Shown here: piece by piece, positions 49,388-57,444 of the stretch
Layout: every line of letters begins with the position of its first letter
Position numbering within the stretch: position 1 is the stretch's first letter
DNA from: Rhodospirillaceae bacterium
GTDB taxonomy: Bacteria; Pseudomonadota; Alphaproteobacteria; Rhodospirillales; Casp-alpha2
Direction of reading: 5' to 3'
NCBI GenBank assembly: GCA_016845145.1
Contig: JAERTE010000103.1
Coordinates: forward strand, 1-64,000
DNA: 64,000 nt
Notes under the pieces: generated by a model
Told to the model about the DNA's origin: nothing
Seen by the model: the letters and a program-made list of their open reading frames with translations, nothing else
The model's database searches: none
Made by a program: the position numbers and the translations under genes

Positions 49388-49795
49388 ATGGATACCCCCG
49401 TTTCGGACGCCACGATCGACAAAGTTCTAGCGAGCCTGAAGTTCACTTCCGACGGACTGATCCCCGCCGTCTCGCAACAGCACGATAGCGGCGAGATTTT
49501 GATGATGGCCTGGATGAACACGGATTCCGTCGCCGAGACCTTGCGCACCGGCCGAGTCTGCTATTGGTCGCGCTCGCGCCAAAAGCTGTGGCGCAAGGGT
49601 GAGAGTTCCGGCCAAGTGCAGATGCTGCGCGAATTCCGCTGGGATTGTGACGCCGACACATTGTTGTTGCAGGTCGACCAGCAAGGCGTGGCTTGTCACA
49701 CGGGTCGTCACAACTGTTTCTTCTATGCTGTCCGGGATGGCGAGGTGCAGGAAATCGCCGAGGTGGAAATCGATCCCGACGAGCTTTACGGCTGA
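49388..49795 (+). CDS. hisI: Phosphoribosyl-AMP cyclohydrolase
   Basis: Third step of histidine biosynthesis, opening the adenine ring of PR-AMP. The 135-residue monofunctional enzyme has GRVCYWSRSRQKLWRKGESS (55-74), magnesium-site aspartates D86, D88 and D90 in DCDAD, and zinc cysteines C87, C103 and C110 in CHTGRHNC. It lies 28 bases after metC and 7 bases before modA, an unusual company for a histidine gene; the rest of the his genes are not in the window. Confidence 0.96.
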   Translation: MDTPVSDATIDKVLASLKFTSDGLIPAVSQQHDSGEILMMAWMNTDSVAETLRTGRVCYWSRSRQKLWRKGESSGQVQMLREFRWDCDADTLLLQVDQQGVACHTGRHNCFFYAVRDGEVQEIAEVEIDPDELYG

Positions 49796-49802
49796 TCCCA
49801 CG

Positions 49803-50579
49803 ATGAAATGGCGCCGAAACAGTAGGAGCGCATTGTTGGCGATCCTCGCTGTTTGGTGCCTATTTCCGTGGCGCCAAGCCGATGGCGCCGATATCCGCAT
49901 CTATGCTGCCTCAAGCCTGACCCGCGTGTTCAAAGACATCTCCCGCAAAGGCGTTGAGATGGGATTGCCGGCGTGCGCGTGCGTCCATGCAGCGACATCG
50001 GTTCTGGCGCGCCAGATCGAGCGCGGCGCCCCAGCCGATATATTCATATCCGCCAATCCGCAATGGATGGCCTATTTGCAGAAAAAACAACGGTTGCGGA
50101 ACGGTGCACGCGTTTTTGCCGGCAACCGATTGGTCTTGATCGCGCCCGCGGACCAAAAGCTAAGCTACAGTTTCGTTTCCGGCCAGGCCTTGGCGGAGGC
50201 TATGGGTGAGAGTTGGTTGGCGCTCGCCGACCCGGACCACGTGCCCGCTGGGATTTACGCCATGAACGGCCTGAAATCCTTGGGCCAATGGGCTGGGCTC
50301 TCCGGTCGCATCGCGCGCGCTGCCAATGTCCGTGCGGCCTTGGCCTTGGTCGTTCGCAAGGAGGCCCGCGCCGGGATCGTCTACGAAACCGACATGCTCG
50401 GAGAACCACGGATCAACGCCGTCGACTTTCTGCCCGCCGGAAGCCACCCGGATATCCGCTATATGATGGCGGCGGTCGAACAGGCAAAAACCTCGGGTAC
50501 GGGCGAGTATCTTGAGTTCCTGACATCGCCGGCCGTGGCGGCTATTCTTTCCGAGTATGGATTTAGTCCGCCACAGTAG
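49803..50579 (+). CDS. modA: Molybdate ABC transporter, periplasmic binding protein ModA
   Basis: A 258-residue protein with a signal peptide (residues 1-31, ending RQADGA). The core shows IRIYAASSLTRVFKDI, GAPADIFISANPQWMAYL, the NRLVLIAP segment, and YETDMLGEPR, which together are typical of ModA. The oxyanion-binding serines are SS (AASSL) and S (FISANP). First of three mod genes; it starts 7 bases after hisI. Tungstate binding is also possible. Confidence 0.9.
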   Translation: MKWRRNSRSALLAILAVWCLFPWRQADGADIRIYAASSLTRVFKDISRKGVEMGLPACACVHAATSVLARQIERGAPADIFISANPQWMAYLQKKQRLRNGARVFAGNRLVLIAPADQKLSYSFVSGQALAEAMGESWLALADPDHVPAGIYAMNGLKSLGQWAGLSGRIARAANVRAALALVVRKEARAGIVYETDMLGEPRINAVDFLPAGSHPDIRYMMAAVEQAKTSGTGEYLEFLTSPAVAAILSEYGFSPPQ

Positions 50580-50590
50580 GAGCCTGGATT

Positions 50591-51274
50591 TTGACGCCCG
50601 TGGAAACCGAAGCCCTGCTGCTGAGCTTGCGTGTCGCCGTATGGTCGGTCGCACTGAGCCTGCCGCTCGGATTGCTGACGGCATGGGTTTTGGCACGGTT
50701 GCGGTTTCCGGGCAAATTCCTGCTCGACGGGCTGGTGCACCTGCCGCTGATCGTGCCGCCCGTGGTCATCGGTTATCTGTTGCTCGTTGGGTTCGGCCGG
50801 CAAGGCTGGATCGGGGGCTGGCTGTTCGATACCTTCGGGCTATCGCTGGCGTTTTCGTGGCGCGGCGCTGCCGTAGCCGCTGCGGTGATGTCATTTCCGT
50901 TGATGGTGCGCGCCATTCGGCTGTCGCTGGAAGCCGTCGACCCTCGTCTCGAAGATGCGGCGAGAACGCTCGGGGCTTCGCCGCGCTGGGTGTTCTTTAC
51001 GGTGACGTTACCGCTGATTGTTCCGGGCTTGATCACCGGCACCATTTTGGCGTTCGCCCGCAGCCTCGGTGAATTTGGCGCGACCATCACATTCGTTTCC
51101 AACATTCCCGGTGAAACCCGCACCCTCCCCTTGGCCCTTTACACCTTGGTGCAAACACCCGACGGCGAAGCGGCAGCGCTTAGGCTGGTGGTGATTTCTG
51201 TTGTATTGGCCTTGGGCGCTTTGATCCTGTCCGAGGTTCTGGCCCGCCGCGTCCGTGCATCGGAGGGGGCGTGA
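50591..51274 (+). CDS. modB: Molybdate ABC transporter, permease ModB
   Basis: A 227-residue permease with five helices and the EAA loop RAIRLSLEAVDPRLEDAARTLGA. The frame opens at TTG 50591, which has an AGGAG ribosome binding site 8 bases upstream, and no in-frame ATG lies close; the TTG start is therefore accepted. It is 11 bases after modA and 1 base before modC. Confidence 0.94.
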   Translation: MTPVETEALLLSLRVAVWSVALSLPLGLLTAWVLARLRFPGKFLLDGLVHLPLIVPPVVIGYLLLVGFGRQGWIGGWLFDTFGLSLAFSWRGAAVAAAVMSFPLMVRAIRLSLEAVDPRLEDAARTLGASPRWVFFTVTLPLIVPGLITGTILAFARSLGEFGATITFVSNIPGETRTLPLALYTLVQTPDGEAAALRLVVISVVLALGALILSEVLARRVRASEGA

Positions 51275-51275
51275 T

Positions 51276-52397
51276 ATGACGGACGTTAGTGACTTGTTGG
51301 TCGATATCGAATACCGGCGCGGAGACTTTCAACTGCGTGCCGACTTTCAGGCCGGGCGCGGGCTGACGGCGTTTTTCGGGCGCTCCGGTTCGGGCAAGAC
51401 AACGCTGGCCAATTTGATCGCCGGACTGGCGCGGCCAGGGAAAGGACGCCTCAGTATCGGTGAACGGGTGATGTTTGACGCCGAGCAAGGATTGTTCGTG
51501 CCGCCGGAACTCCGCCGCATCGGCTATGTGTTTCAGGAAGGAAGACTGTTTCCGCATCTCTCCGTTCACAAAAACCTGCACTACGGGCAGCGTTTCGTGC
51601 CAAGCGATGCGATCGCACCCGAGCCCGGCGAAGTTATTGAGCTTTTGGAACTGCAACCGTTGCTGCACCGCCGCCCCGGAAACCTGTCAGGTGGAGAAAA
51701 GCAACGTGTCGCCATTGGCCGGGCGCTGTTGAGTGCGCCGCAACTGCTGGTCATGGACGAGCCATTGGCTGCGCTGGATGCGACCCATAAAAACGAAATC
51801 CTGCCGTTCATTGAGCGATTGCGTGACGAAGCCGGGATTCCGATCATTTATGTCAGCCATGCCTTGGAAGAGGTCATCCGCCTCGCCGACACCATGGTTA
51901 TCTTGGATCACGGTCGCACGGTGGCGTCGGGCGGCGTCGAGGAAATCATGGGCCGGCTGGACCTAAGGCCGTTGACGGGCAGGTATGAAGCGGGCGCGGT
52001 GTTGGGCGTCACGGTGCGCGGCCAGGACAAAAGCTGGGGGCTGACCGAACTGGGATTTGCCGGTGGGCGCTTGTGGGTACCGGGATTGGACGCACCCTTA
52101 GGCACGGCACTTCGCATGCGTATCCGGGCGCGCGATGTGTCGCTCAGCCTCACCCGGCCGACAGATACGTCAATCCTCAACGTACTCGAAGCTACCGTCC
52201 GCGAAATTGCGCCGGCTGGCGGGCCGCAGACCGAGGTATTGTTAGATGTCGGCGCTCCCTTGATCGCGCGCGTCACCCGCAAGTCTGTTGCCGCAATGGG
52301 TTTAGAACCGGGAAAGCAGGTTTTCGCCCTGGTGAAGGCAGCCGCCATCGACCGTCATACACTCGGGCTTGGCGGTACGCGCAAACGCCGCGGCTGA
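51276..52397 (+). CDS. modC: Molybdate ABC transporter, ATP-binding protein ModC
   Basis: A 373-residue ATPase. Walker A is GRSGSGKTT at 35-43, signature NLSGGEKQRVAIGRALL, Walker B LLVMDEPLAALD, and switch histidine in IYVSHALEEV. A C-terminal Mop (molybdate-binding) domain follows, ending LALVKAAAIDRH-like sequence, which in ModC proteins gives feedback inhibition by molybdate. No ModE regulator gene is near. Confidence 0.95.
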   Translation: MTDVSDLLVDIEYRRGDFQLRADFQAGRGLTAFFGRSGSGKTTLANLIAGLARPGKGRLSIGERVMFDAEQGLFVPPELRRIGYVFQEGRLFPHLSVHKNLHYGQRFVPSDAIAPEPGEVIELLELQPLLHRRPGNLSGGEKQRVAIGRALLSAPQLLVMDEPLAALDATHKNEILPFIERLRDEAGIPIIYVSHALEEVIRLADTMVILDHGRTVASGGVEEIMGRLDLRPLTGRYEAGAVLGVTVRGQDKSWGLTELGFAGGRLWVPGLDAPLGTALRMRIRARDVSLSLTRPTDTSILNVLEATVREIAPAGGPQTEVLLDVGAPLIARVTRKSVAAMGLEPGKQVFALVKAAAIDRHTLGLGGTRKRRG

Positions 52398-52477
52398 ACA
52401 ACACCATAGTCAAAATTATATTGTTGCGGATGATCTCCCGCTCTTGGATCCGGCATCCAGAACGTACGAGCCGCCGT

Positions 52478-52567
52478 TCAGCCCTCGAAATTGATGATGC
52501 CGCCGTCCTGATCGTGTTGCGCGCATGAAATAAAGAAGCTGGTATCCGGATACGTGGTTTCCACCTG
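52478..52567 (-). pseudogene. In-frame continuation of the methyltransferase beyond a TGA stop
   Basis: Directly after the methyltransferase TGA (52568-52570) the same frame continues for 29 codons, reading QVETTYPDTSFFIS and onward to a second TGA at 52478-52480. The run looks like real protein (an amphipathic helix continuing from EWWGALI, then a beta-strand). One base change, for example CGA to TGA, would explain it. The gene is likely truncated by a nonsense mutation or a sequencing error. Confidence 0.5.
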
Positions 52568-53125
52568 TCAAATCAACGCCCCCCACCACTCGGCGGGTTT
52601 GATCGTGCAATGAGCATTTTCGCCGTTCGGCAATAATTTTTTAGCGGGGAAACACGCAATATTTGCAAACACGAACTTGTTCGAATAGCTGAATATCTGA
52701 TCCAGTATCCATGGTAAATCGTCTTCCGGACAATGTTCCAATACATCAAAACAAATCACGGCATCAAATTTTCCGGTGGGTAGAGACGAAAGCGGTTCGT
52801 ACCCAGGGTCATAGCAACCGACAGTCTCAATGCCCAATAAGTCCTGGAGCGTGGTTTCGAATTCTCGGCCATCATTGATCGCATTAAATCGCAACTTCCA
52901 CTGCATGCCCTTTCCGCACCCGTAATCAAGCAGACTCTTGGCTTGATGGTGGTTCACCAGTTCCATAAGTTTTGGTATCTGGCTCTCGCGTGGCATGCCG
53001 GGAAACATCTCAGCGGGTGAACGGACGGCGTCACCTCCAGAATGCAATTGGCGATATAACGAGATGAGTTCACGCCATCTCGGACTCGGGTTGTCCGCCG
53101 AATACATTTCGAACTCCATGCACAT
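52568..53125 (-). CDS. SAM-dependent class I methyltransferase, probably truncated at the C-terminus
   Basis: A 185-residue protein with a Rossmann methyltransferase fold: SAM-binding LLDYGCGKGMQWKL, acidic residue in VGCYDPGYEPL, and the motif VICFDVLEHCPEDDLP. The final segment FANIACFPAKKLLPNG-ENAHCTIKPAEWW is found in methyltransferases of surface-polysaccharide clusters. Translation stops at TGA after WWGALI, though the frame continues with protein-like sequence. The start could be ATG 53125, ATG 53119 or TTG 53152. The gene is more AT-rich than modC, and lies near tRNA genes, so it may be acquired. The substrate is unknown. Confidence 0.75.
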   Translation of the reverse strand: MCMEFEMYSADNPSPRWRELISLYRQLHSGGDAVRSPAEMFPGMPRESQIPKLMELVNHHQAKSLLDYGCGKGMQWKLRFNAINDGREFETTLQDLLGIETVGCYDPGYEPLSSLPTGKFDAVICFDVLEHCPEDDLPWILDQIFSYSNKFVFANIACFPAKKLLPNGENAHCTIKPAEWWGALI

Positions 53126-53260
53126 CGTGTCCCGTAATGAGACACCTACCAATTGCCAATCGTTACGCTGCTAACCGTAAGCCAACATCGCGATGATTGG
53201 AAAGAACATAGTCCGGCGGCCATCTGGCAGCGTGGCGCCGGCGTAACGCAAATTATGCCT

Positions 53261-53650
53261 CTAATTCCGGCGGCGGGGCTGATCCGCCACGTACACCTTG
53301 CAGTTGGAATAGCCTTGATTGAAGAAATGGTAGGTCTTGCGGGGCTCGGCCAAGCCCTTGGGATCGTACAAATTCCATGTCGTGGTGGCGATGCCGGTCA
53401 AGGTCTGGCCGACCTTGCCAACAAACCCAATCGAGGACAGCAAGTATTTCCGCTGGCCGAACTCGCCGCGCTGACACGCATTGCTGAGTTGTCGGTTTAG
53501 CGCACCCACCCGCCAATAGGGCAGCGAGGTATAAGCATACTCGCCGGGCACGCGTTTACGCGCAGCGTCAGCGTTGCTGGCCAATACAAGGGGTGCCGCC
53601 AAAGAAAAAATGAGGGCGAAAATCCCGAACTTCTGTCCGTTGCGCAACAT
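53261..53650 (-). CDS. Small secreted protein of unknown function
   Basis: A 129-residue protein with a clear signal peptide (MLRNGQKFGIFALIFSLAAPLVLASNADA). The mature part of about 100 residues is basic and aromatic: EYAYTSLPYWRVGALNRQLSNACQ, a GQRKYLLSSIGFVGKVGQTL stretch, and TTTWNLYDPKGLAEPRKTYHF, with cysteines in SNACQ and SNCKVYV that could form one disulfide. I recognise no family. It lies alone next to tRNA-Arg and may be lineage-specific. Confidence 0.7.
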   Translation of the reverse strand: MLRNGQKFGIFALIFSLAAPLVLASNADAARKRVPGEYAYTSLPYWRVGALNRQLSNACQRGEFGQRKYLLSSIGFVGKVGQTLTGIATTTWNLYDPKGLAEPRKTYHFFNQGYSNCKVYVADQPRRRN

Positions 53651-53732
53651 CGGCTTCTGCCTCCTGCACGATTTGGAAACAGAATCTTAACTTATTTTAA
53701 ACAAAAGCGAAAGAGTCGGCGTAAAAGGAGGT

Positions 53733-53809
53733 TGGCGCGCCCGGCAGGACTCGAACCTGCAACCCCGAGCTTAGAAGGCACGTGCTCTATCCGGTTGAGC
53801 TACGGGCGC
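53733..53809 (-). tRNA. tRNA-Arg (TCT)
   Basis: A 77-base cloverleaf on the minus strand with encoded CCA. Acceptor GCGCCCG pairs with CGGGCGC; T-loop TTCGAGT is normal; the anticodon loop CTTCTAA gives TCT. The anticodon stem CGTGC/GCTCG contains a T-T mismatch at its middle pair (29-41). Confidence 0.93.
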
Positions 53810-53834
53810 CTCGCCGACGGCTTGCGGATACCGC

Positions 53835-54134
53835 TTATTCGAAGCGAAATCTGAAGCTGTAGTTGTCTGAATAATTTTTCGGCTGCACCCGACGGCGTTT
53901 CGGGGCCTGCACTTGATAGGAAAGCCCATGCTTGTCGGCATATGCGATGGCGTCTTCCTTGCTGGCGAACTTCAGCCGCACCTGGGCATTGGTATCGCCC
54001 GAGCCGATCCACCCCATCAAGGAATCCGCGCGGCGCGCCTCAGCGGGCTCAAAATCCAAAACCCAATTCTTGGTATTGCTCCGGCCCGACTGCATCGCCG
54101 TCTTCGCCGGTTGATAAATACGCGCTTCGGTCAT
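53835..54134 (-). CDS. Complex I accessory subunit, NDUFS4-like
   Basis: A 99-residue protein of the ETC complex I subunit family (mitochondrial NDUFS4, 18 kDa). Conserved pieces are ARIYQPAKTAMQSGRSNTKNWVLDFEP at the N-terminus, DSLMGWIGSGDTNAQVRLKFASKEDAIAYA, and PKRRRVQPKNYSDNYSFRFRFE at the C-terminus. It stabilises the NADH module in alphaproteobacterial and mitochondrial complex I. ATG 54134 has GAGGTGG upstream. It lies between two tRNA genes, 43 kb from the nuo operon, as is common for this gene. Confidence 0.9.
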   Translation of the reverse strand: MTEARIYQPAKTAMQSGRSNTKNWVLDFEPAEARRADSLMGWIGSGDTNAQVRLKFASKEDAIAYADKHGLSYQVQAPKRRRVQPKNYSDNYSFRFRFE

Positions 54135-54161
54135 GGCCACCTCGTGTCCGGGCCTCAAAGT

Positions 54162-54238
54162 TGGTCGGGGAGACTGGATTCGAACCAGCGACCCTCTGCT
54201 CCCAAAGCAGATGCGCTACCAGGCTGCGCCACTCCCCG
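54162..54238 (-). tRNA. tRNA-Pro (TGG)
   Basis: A 77-base cloverleaf on the minus strand with encoded CCA. Acceptor CGGGGAG pairs with CTCCCCG; the anticodon loop TTTGGGA between TCTGC and GCAGA gives TGG; T-loop TTCGAAT. It lies just before the NDUFS4-like gene and tRNA-Arg, in the same direction. Confidence 0.97.
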
Positions 54239-54358
54239 AGTACTTTGTTTTCTATGGTTAAGTAGCGCCTTAAGCAACCGGAATCTGACGCTTGGTTGCC
54301 GGGCTTGGATTGCTGGCCTAGAGTTTGCCTCCAACGCGTTGACCAAGGGAGCCCCGCA

Positions 54359-55825
54359 ATGGCGGCATTCGATCTGATCATATCCGGCGGAACGGTTGCC
54401 ACAGCCGCCGACACTTTTAAGGCCGACATCGGTATTCGGGGCGGCCGTGTCGCGGCAATCGCCGACGCATTGGACGGCGCTGATCGGATTATCGACGCGA
54501 CGGGCAAGCTGGTTCTGCCGGGCGGTGTCGAGGCGCATTGCCATATTGCCCAGGAATCGGGCATGGGGATCATGGCCGCCGACGATTATGAAAGCGGCTC
54601 GATTTCAGCCGTTTTCGGCGGCAATACGACGATTGTGCCGTTCGCGGCGCAACACAAAGGGCAAAGTCTGCGTGAGGTTGTCGAGATCTACCATGATCGC
54701 GCCGGCCCCAAATCCGTCATCGATTACGCGTTTCACCTGATCATCTCCGACCCGACCGAACAGGTGTTGGGGCAGGAACTTCCGGCGCTGATCAAGGATG
54801 GTTACACATCGTTCAAGGTGTTCCTGACCTATCCGTTATTGAAGCTGGCGGATGAGGATTTGCTCAACGTGCTGAGCGTGGCGCGCGAGAACGGCGCCAT
54901 CACCATGGTGCATGCGGAAAACGATGACATCATCCGCTGGTTGTCGGACAAACTGATGGATGCGGGGCACACAGCCCCCAAATACCACGCCGTCAGCCAT
55001 GCGCGCATCGCCGAGTCGGAGGCGACAAACCGCGCCATCCAATTGGCCCGGCTGGTCGACACACCGCTGTTGATCGTCCATGTCTCAACCGACGAGGCCG
55101 CGTCTACGATCCGCCGCGCCCAGGATGCAGGGCTCAGGGTGTTCGGCGAGACCTGCCCGCAATATCTGTTCCTGACCATCGACGATATCGACAAGGACGG
55201 CATGGAAGGTGCCAAGTTCTGCTGTTCACCACCGCCGCGCGACGAGGCCGATCAAGAAGCCATGTGGCGCGCGCTGGCCAACGGCACGTTTCAGGTTTTC
55301 CATTCCGACCACGCGCCCTACCGTTTCGACGAAACCGGCAAACTACACGCCGGGCCCAATGCACCGTTCAAAAAACTCGCCAACGGCGTGCCGGGAATCG
55401 AACTGCGCATGCCACTGCTGTTCTCGGAAGGTGTCGGCAAGGGCCGCATCAGTCTCAATGATTTCGTCGCCCTCACGTCAACCAACGCCGCCAAGATTTA
55501 CGGCATGCATCCGCGCAAAGGCACTATCGCGATCGGTTCGGACGCCGACATCGCCATATGGGACCCCGACCGCGAGGTCAACGTGAGCTATGATCTGTTG
55601 CACGACAACGTCGGCTATACGCCTTATGAAGGCATGCAATTGAAAGGCTGGCCGGAAACCGTAATCAGCGCCGGACGGGTTGCCGTGTCCGATGGTGAGC
55701 TGCATGTGGAACCGGGATCGGGAACCTTCCTGGAACGCACGCCGGGTTATGATTTCATCCGGCCCGCCGGCACTCTGGCGCCCGAAACGGATCCGGCGAC
55801 CAATTTTGGCGCGAAGATCGTCTAG
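54359..55825 (+). CDS. hydA: Dihydropyrimidinase / D-hydantoinase
   Basis: Zinc-dependent cyclic amidohydrolase, 488 residues, that opens hydantoins or dihydropyrimidines to N-carbamoyl amino acids. Likely metal ligands are H60 and H62 (AHCH), the carbamylated lysine K153 (SFKVFLTYP), H185, H241 (VHVST) and D317 (HSDHAPY). Usual enzymes have HTH where this has HCH. The pocket residues cannot settle whether the substrate is a hydantoin or a dihydropyrimidine. It heads an operon with the racemase 2 bases downstream. ATG 54359 has GGGAG upstream. Confidence 0.9.
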   Translation: MAAFDLIISGGTVATAADTFKADIGIRGGRVAAIADALDGADRIIDATGKLVLPGGVEAHCHIAQESGMGIMAADDYESGSISAVFGGNTTIVPFAAQHKGQSLREVVEIYHDRAGPKSVIDYAFHLIISDPTEQVLGQELPALIKDGYTSFKVFLTYPLLKLADEDLLNVLSVARENGAITMVHAENDDIIRWLSDKLMDAGHTAPKYHAVSHARIAESEATNRAIQLARLVDTPLLIVHVSTDEAASTIRRAQDAGLRVFGETCPQYLFLTIDDIDKDGMEGAKFCCSPPPRDEADQEAMWRALANGTFQVFHSDHAPYRFDETGKLHAGPNAPFKKLANGVPGIELRMPLLFSEGVGKGRISLNDFVALTSTNAAKIYGMHPRKGTIAIGSDADIAIWDPDREVNVSYDLLHDNVGYTPYEGMQLKGWPETVISAGRVAVSDGELHVEPGSGTFLERTPGYDFIRPAGTLAPETDPATNFGAKIV

Positions 55826-55827
55826 CC

Positions 55828-56481
55828 ATGCCGGGCATTATTCGCATCATCAATCCGAACTCTAATCCTGCCGTCACCCAAGGCATGTCCGAGGCGGTTG
55901 AACCGTTACGCTTGGCCGGCGGACCGATATTGGATTGCGTTACGTTGGAAACGGGCACCTTTGGCATCGAAAGCGATGAAGACATAGAGATGGTCACGCC
56001 AATGCTGGTCGAGTGGGTCAAGCAAGACACCGAGGCTTCCGCATTCATCATCGGCTGTTACAGCGACCCGGGCCTGGGCCCATGCCGCGAGACCACTAAC
56101 AAGCCCGTGATGGGGATTGCCGAATGCGCCATGCTGACGGCGCTGACGCGGGCTTCGAAGTTCGGTGTTATCTCGATCCTGGAAGCGTCTATCCCACGCC
56201 ATCGGCGGCATATGGAGGCTCGCAGCCTTCATCATCAGTGCGCCGGCGACCGTGCCATTGGGATGGGGGTCTCGGAAGTCGAAAGCCGGGCAGACGCGTT
56301 CGATCATCTGGTCAGCGTCGGCCAAGCGCTACGTGATGAAGATGGCGCAGGGGCCGTGATCACCGGATGCACGGGCATGGCCAAGTACGGCGCACGCCTT
56401 GAAAAGGCCTTGGAAATCCCGGTCATCGACCCGACCCAGGCAGCGGCTGGCATGGCACTTTCCGCGGTTGCGCTGGGTTAA
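55828..56481 (+). CDS. Aspartate/glutamate/hydantoin racemase family protein
   Basis: A 217-residue cofactor-independent racemase. Its two catalytic cysteines are C77 in IGCYSDPG and C181 in TGCTGM. The start IIRIINPNSNPAVTQGM is the phosphate/substrate-binding pattern of hydantoin racemases and of allantoin racemase. With the upstream hydantoinase and the convergent carbamoylase it fits a hydantoin route to D-amino acids. Allantoin or maleate-type isomerase activity cannot be excluded. Confidence 0.85.
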   Translation: MPGIIRIINPNSNPAVTQGMSEAVEPLRLAGGPILDCVTLETGTFGIESDEDIEMVTPMLVEWVKQDTEASAFIIGCYSDPGLGPCRETTNKPVMGIAECAMLTALTRASKFGVISILEASIPRHRRHMEARSLHHQCAGDRAIGMGVSEVESRADAFDHLVSVGQALRDEDGAGAVITGCTGMAKYGARLEKALEIPVIDPTQAAAGMALSAVALG

Positions 56482-56491
56482 TTCCGTTCGG

Positions 56492-57424
56492 TTATTCTTC
56501 TGGCGGCAATTCGACACCGACCTGCGCGGTGATGCGTCCGTAATGCTCAATACGGCGGTGGCGCGCGAAGTCGAAAATGGTTTGTTTGCCGAACACCGTG
56601 TCGTCCAGATCGCAAGTATGAACCAGCAGTTCGTCATCCTCGCTCACCGCCTTGGCGACGATCTCACCTTCCGGATTGACGATGATGGAGCCGCCGAACA
56701 TCGGGTGCCCATCCTCAGAACCGGCCTTGGCGACGCCCACCACCCAGGTTGAATTCTGGTAAGCGCCCGACTGCATGACCAAATCCGAATGGAACATCCG
56801 TTTTTCCGGTCCCTCCTCGCTTTTTTGCGAATTCACCGATGGCGTGTTGTAGCCCAGCGTGATCATCTCTACGCCCTGCAAGCCCATGGAGCGGTAGGTT
56901 TCAGGCCAGCGGCGGTCATTGCAGATGCACATGCCGAAAACGCCACCCAAGGTGCGATACACCGGAAAACCCAAATCACCCGGTTCGAAGTAACGTTTCT
57001 CCAGGTGTTGGAACGATCGGTCGGGGTCGAACTCACCGTGCCCCGGCAGATGCACCTTGCGGTACTTACCGACGATGGCGCCCGATTTGTCGACGTGGAC
57101 CGACGTGTTGAAATGATGTCCGTCAGGCGTCAACTCCGCGAAACCGAACGTCATGGCCATTCCGTATTCCCGGGCGCGCTGAAACAAAGGCTGGGTGGCG
57201 GCATTGGGCATCTCGGCCTCGAACCAGGTATCGACCTCGCCCTGATCTTCCATGTAATAACGCGGGAAGAATGTGGTCAGGGTCAGTTCCGGATAGACGA
57301 TGAAGTCCGCATCCGCCGCTTTCGCCTGCTCCATTAGCGCCATCATCCGCGCCACAACCTGTTGGCGGCCTTCGGCTTTTTGAATGGCGCCCATTTGCGC
57401 CGCTGCAACAATAATCTCGCGCAT
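56492..57424 (-). CDS. N-carbamoyl-D-amino acid hydrolase
   Basis: Nitrilase-superfamily enzyme of 310 residues that cleaves N-carbamoyl-D-amino acids to D-amino acid, CO2 and ammonia. The Glu-Lys-Cys triad is E46 (FIVYPELTLT), K123 (YRKVHLPG) and C168 (GMCICNDRRWPE). The family length is 304-310. Start ATG 57424 follows an AGAGAAG sequence. It is the last gene of a minus-strand set DUF192-MFS-carbamoylase and converges with the hydantoinase operon. Another carbamoyl or nitrilase substrate is possible. Confidence 0.9.
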   Translation of the reverse strand: MREIIVAAAQMGAIQKAEGRQQVVARMMALMEQAKAADADFIVYPELTLTTFFPRYYMEDQGEVDTWFEAEMPNAATQPLFQRAREYGMAMTFGFAELTPDGHHFNTSVHVDKSGAIVGKYRKVHLPGHGEFDPDRSFQHLEKRYFEPGDLGFPVYRTLGGVFGMCICNDRRWPETYRSMGLQGVEMITLGYNTPSVNSQKSEEGPEKRMFHSDLVMQSGAYQNSTWVVGVAKAGSEDGHPMFGGSIIVNPEGEIVAKAVSEDDELLVHTCDLDDTVFGKQTIFDFARHRRIEHYGRITAQVGVELPPEE

Positions 57425-57444
57425 GTTCTTCTCTTTCCCTGTCG

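Noticed and set aside
52568-52570. Selenocysteine at the methyltransferase TGA
   Set aside because: There is no cysteine-type catalytic site expected there and I see no SECIS-like stem directly downstream; a mutation is simpler.
53733-54238. Genomic island bounded by tRNA-Arg or tRNA-Pro
   Set aside because: No integrase gene and no copied tRNA 3' end was found in the window; only base composition hints at acquired genes.
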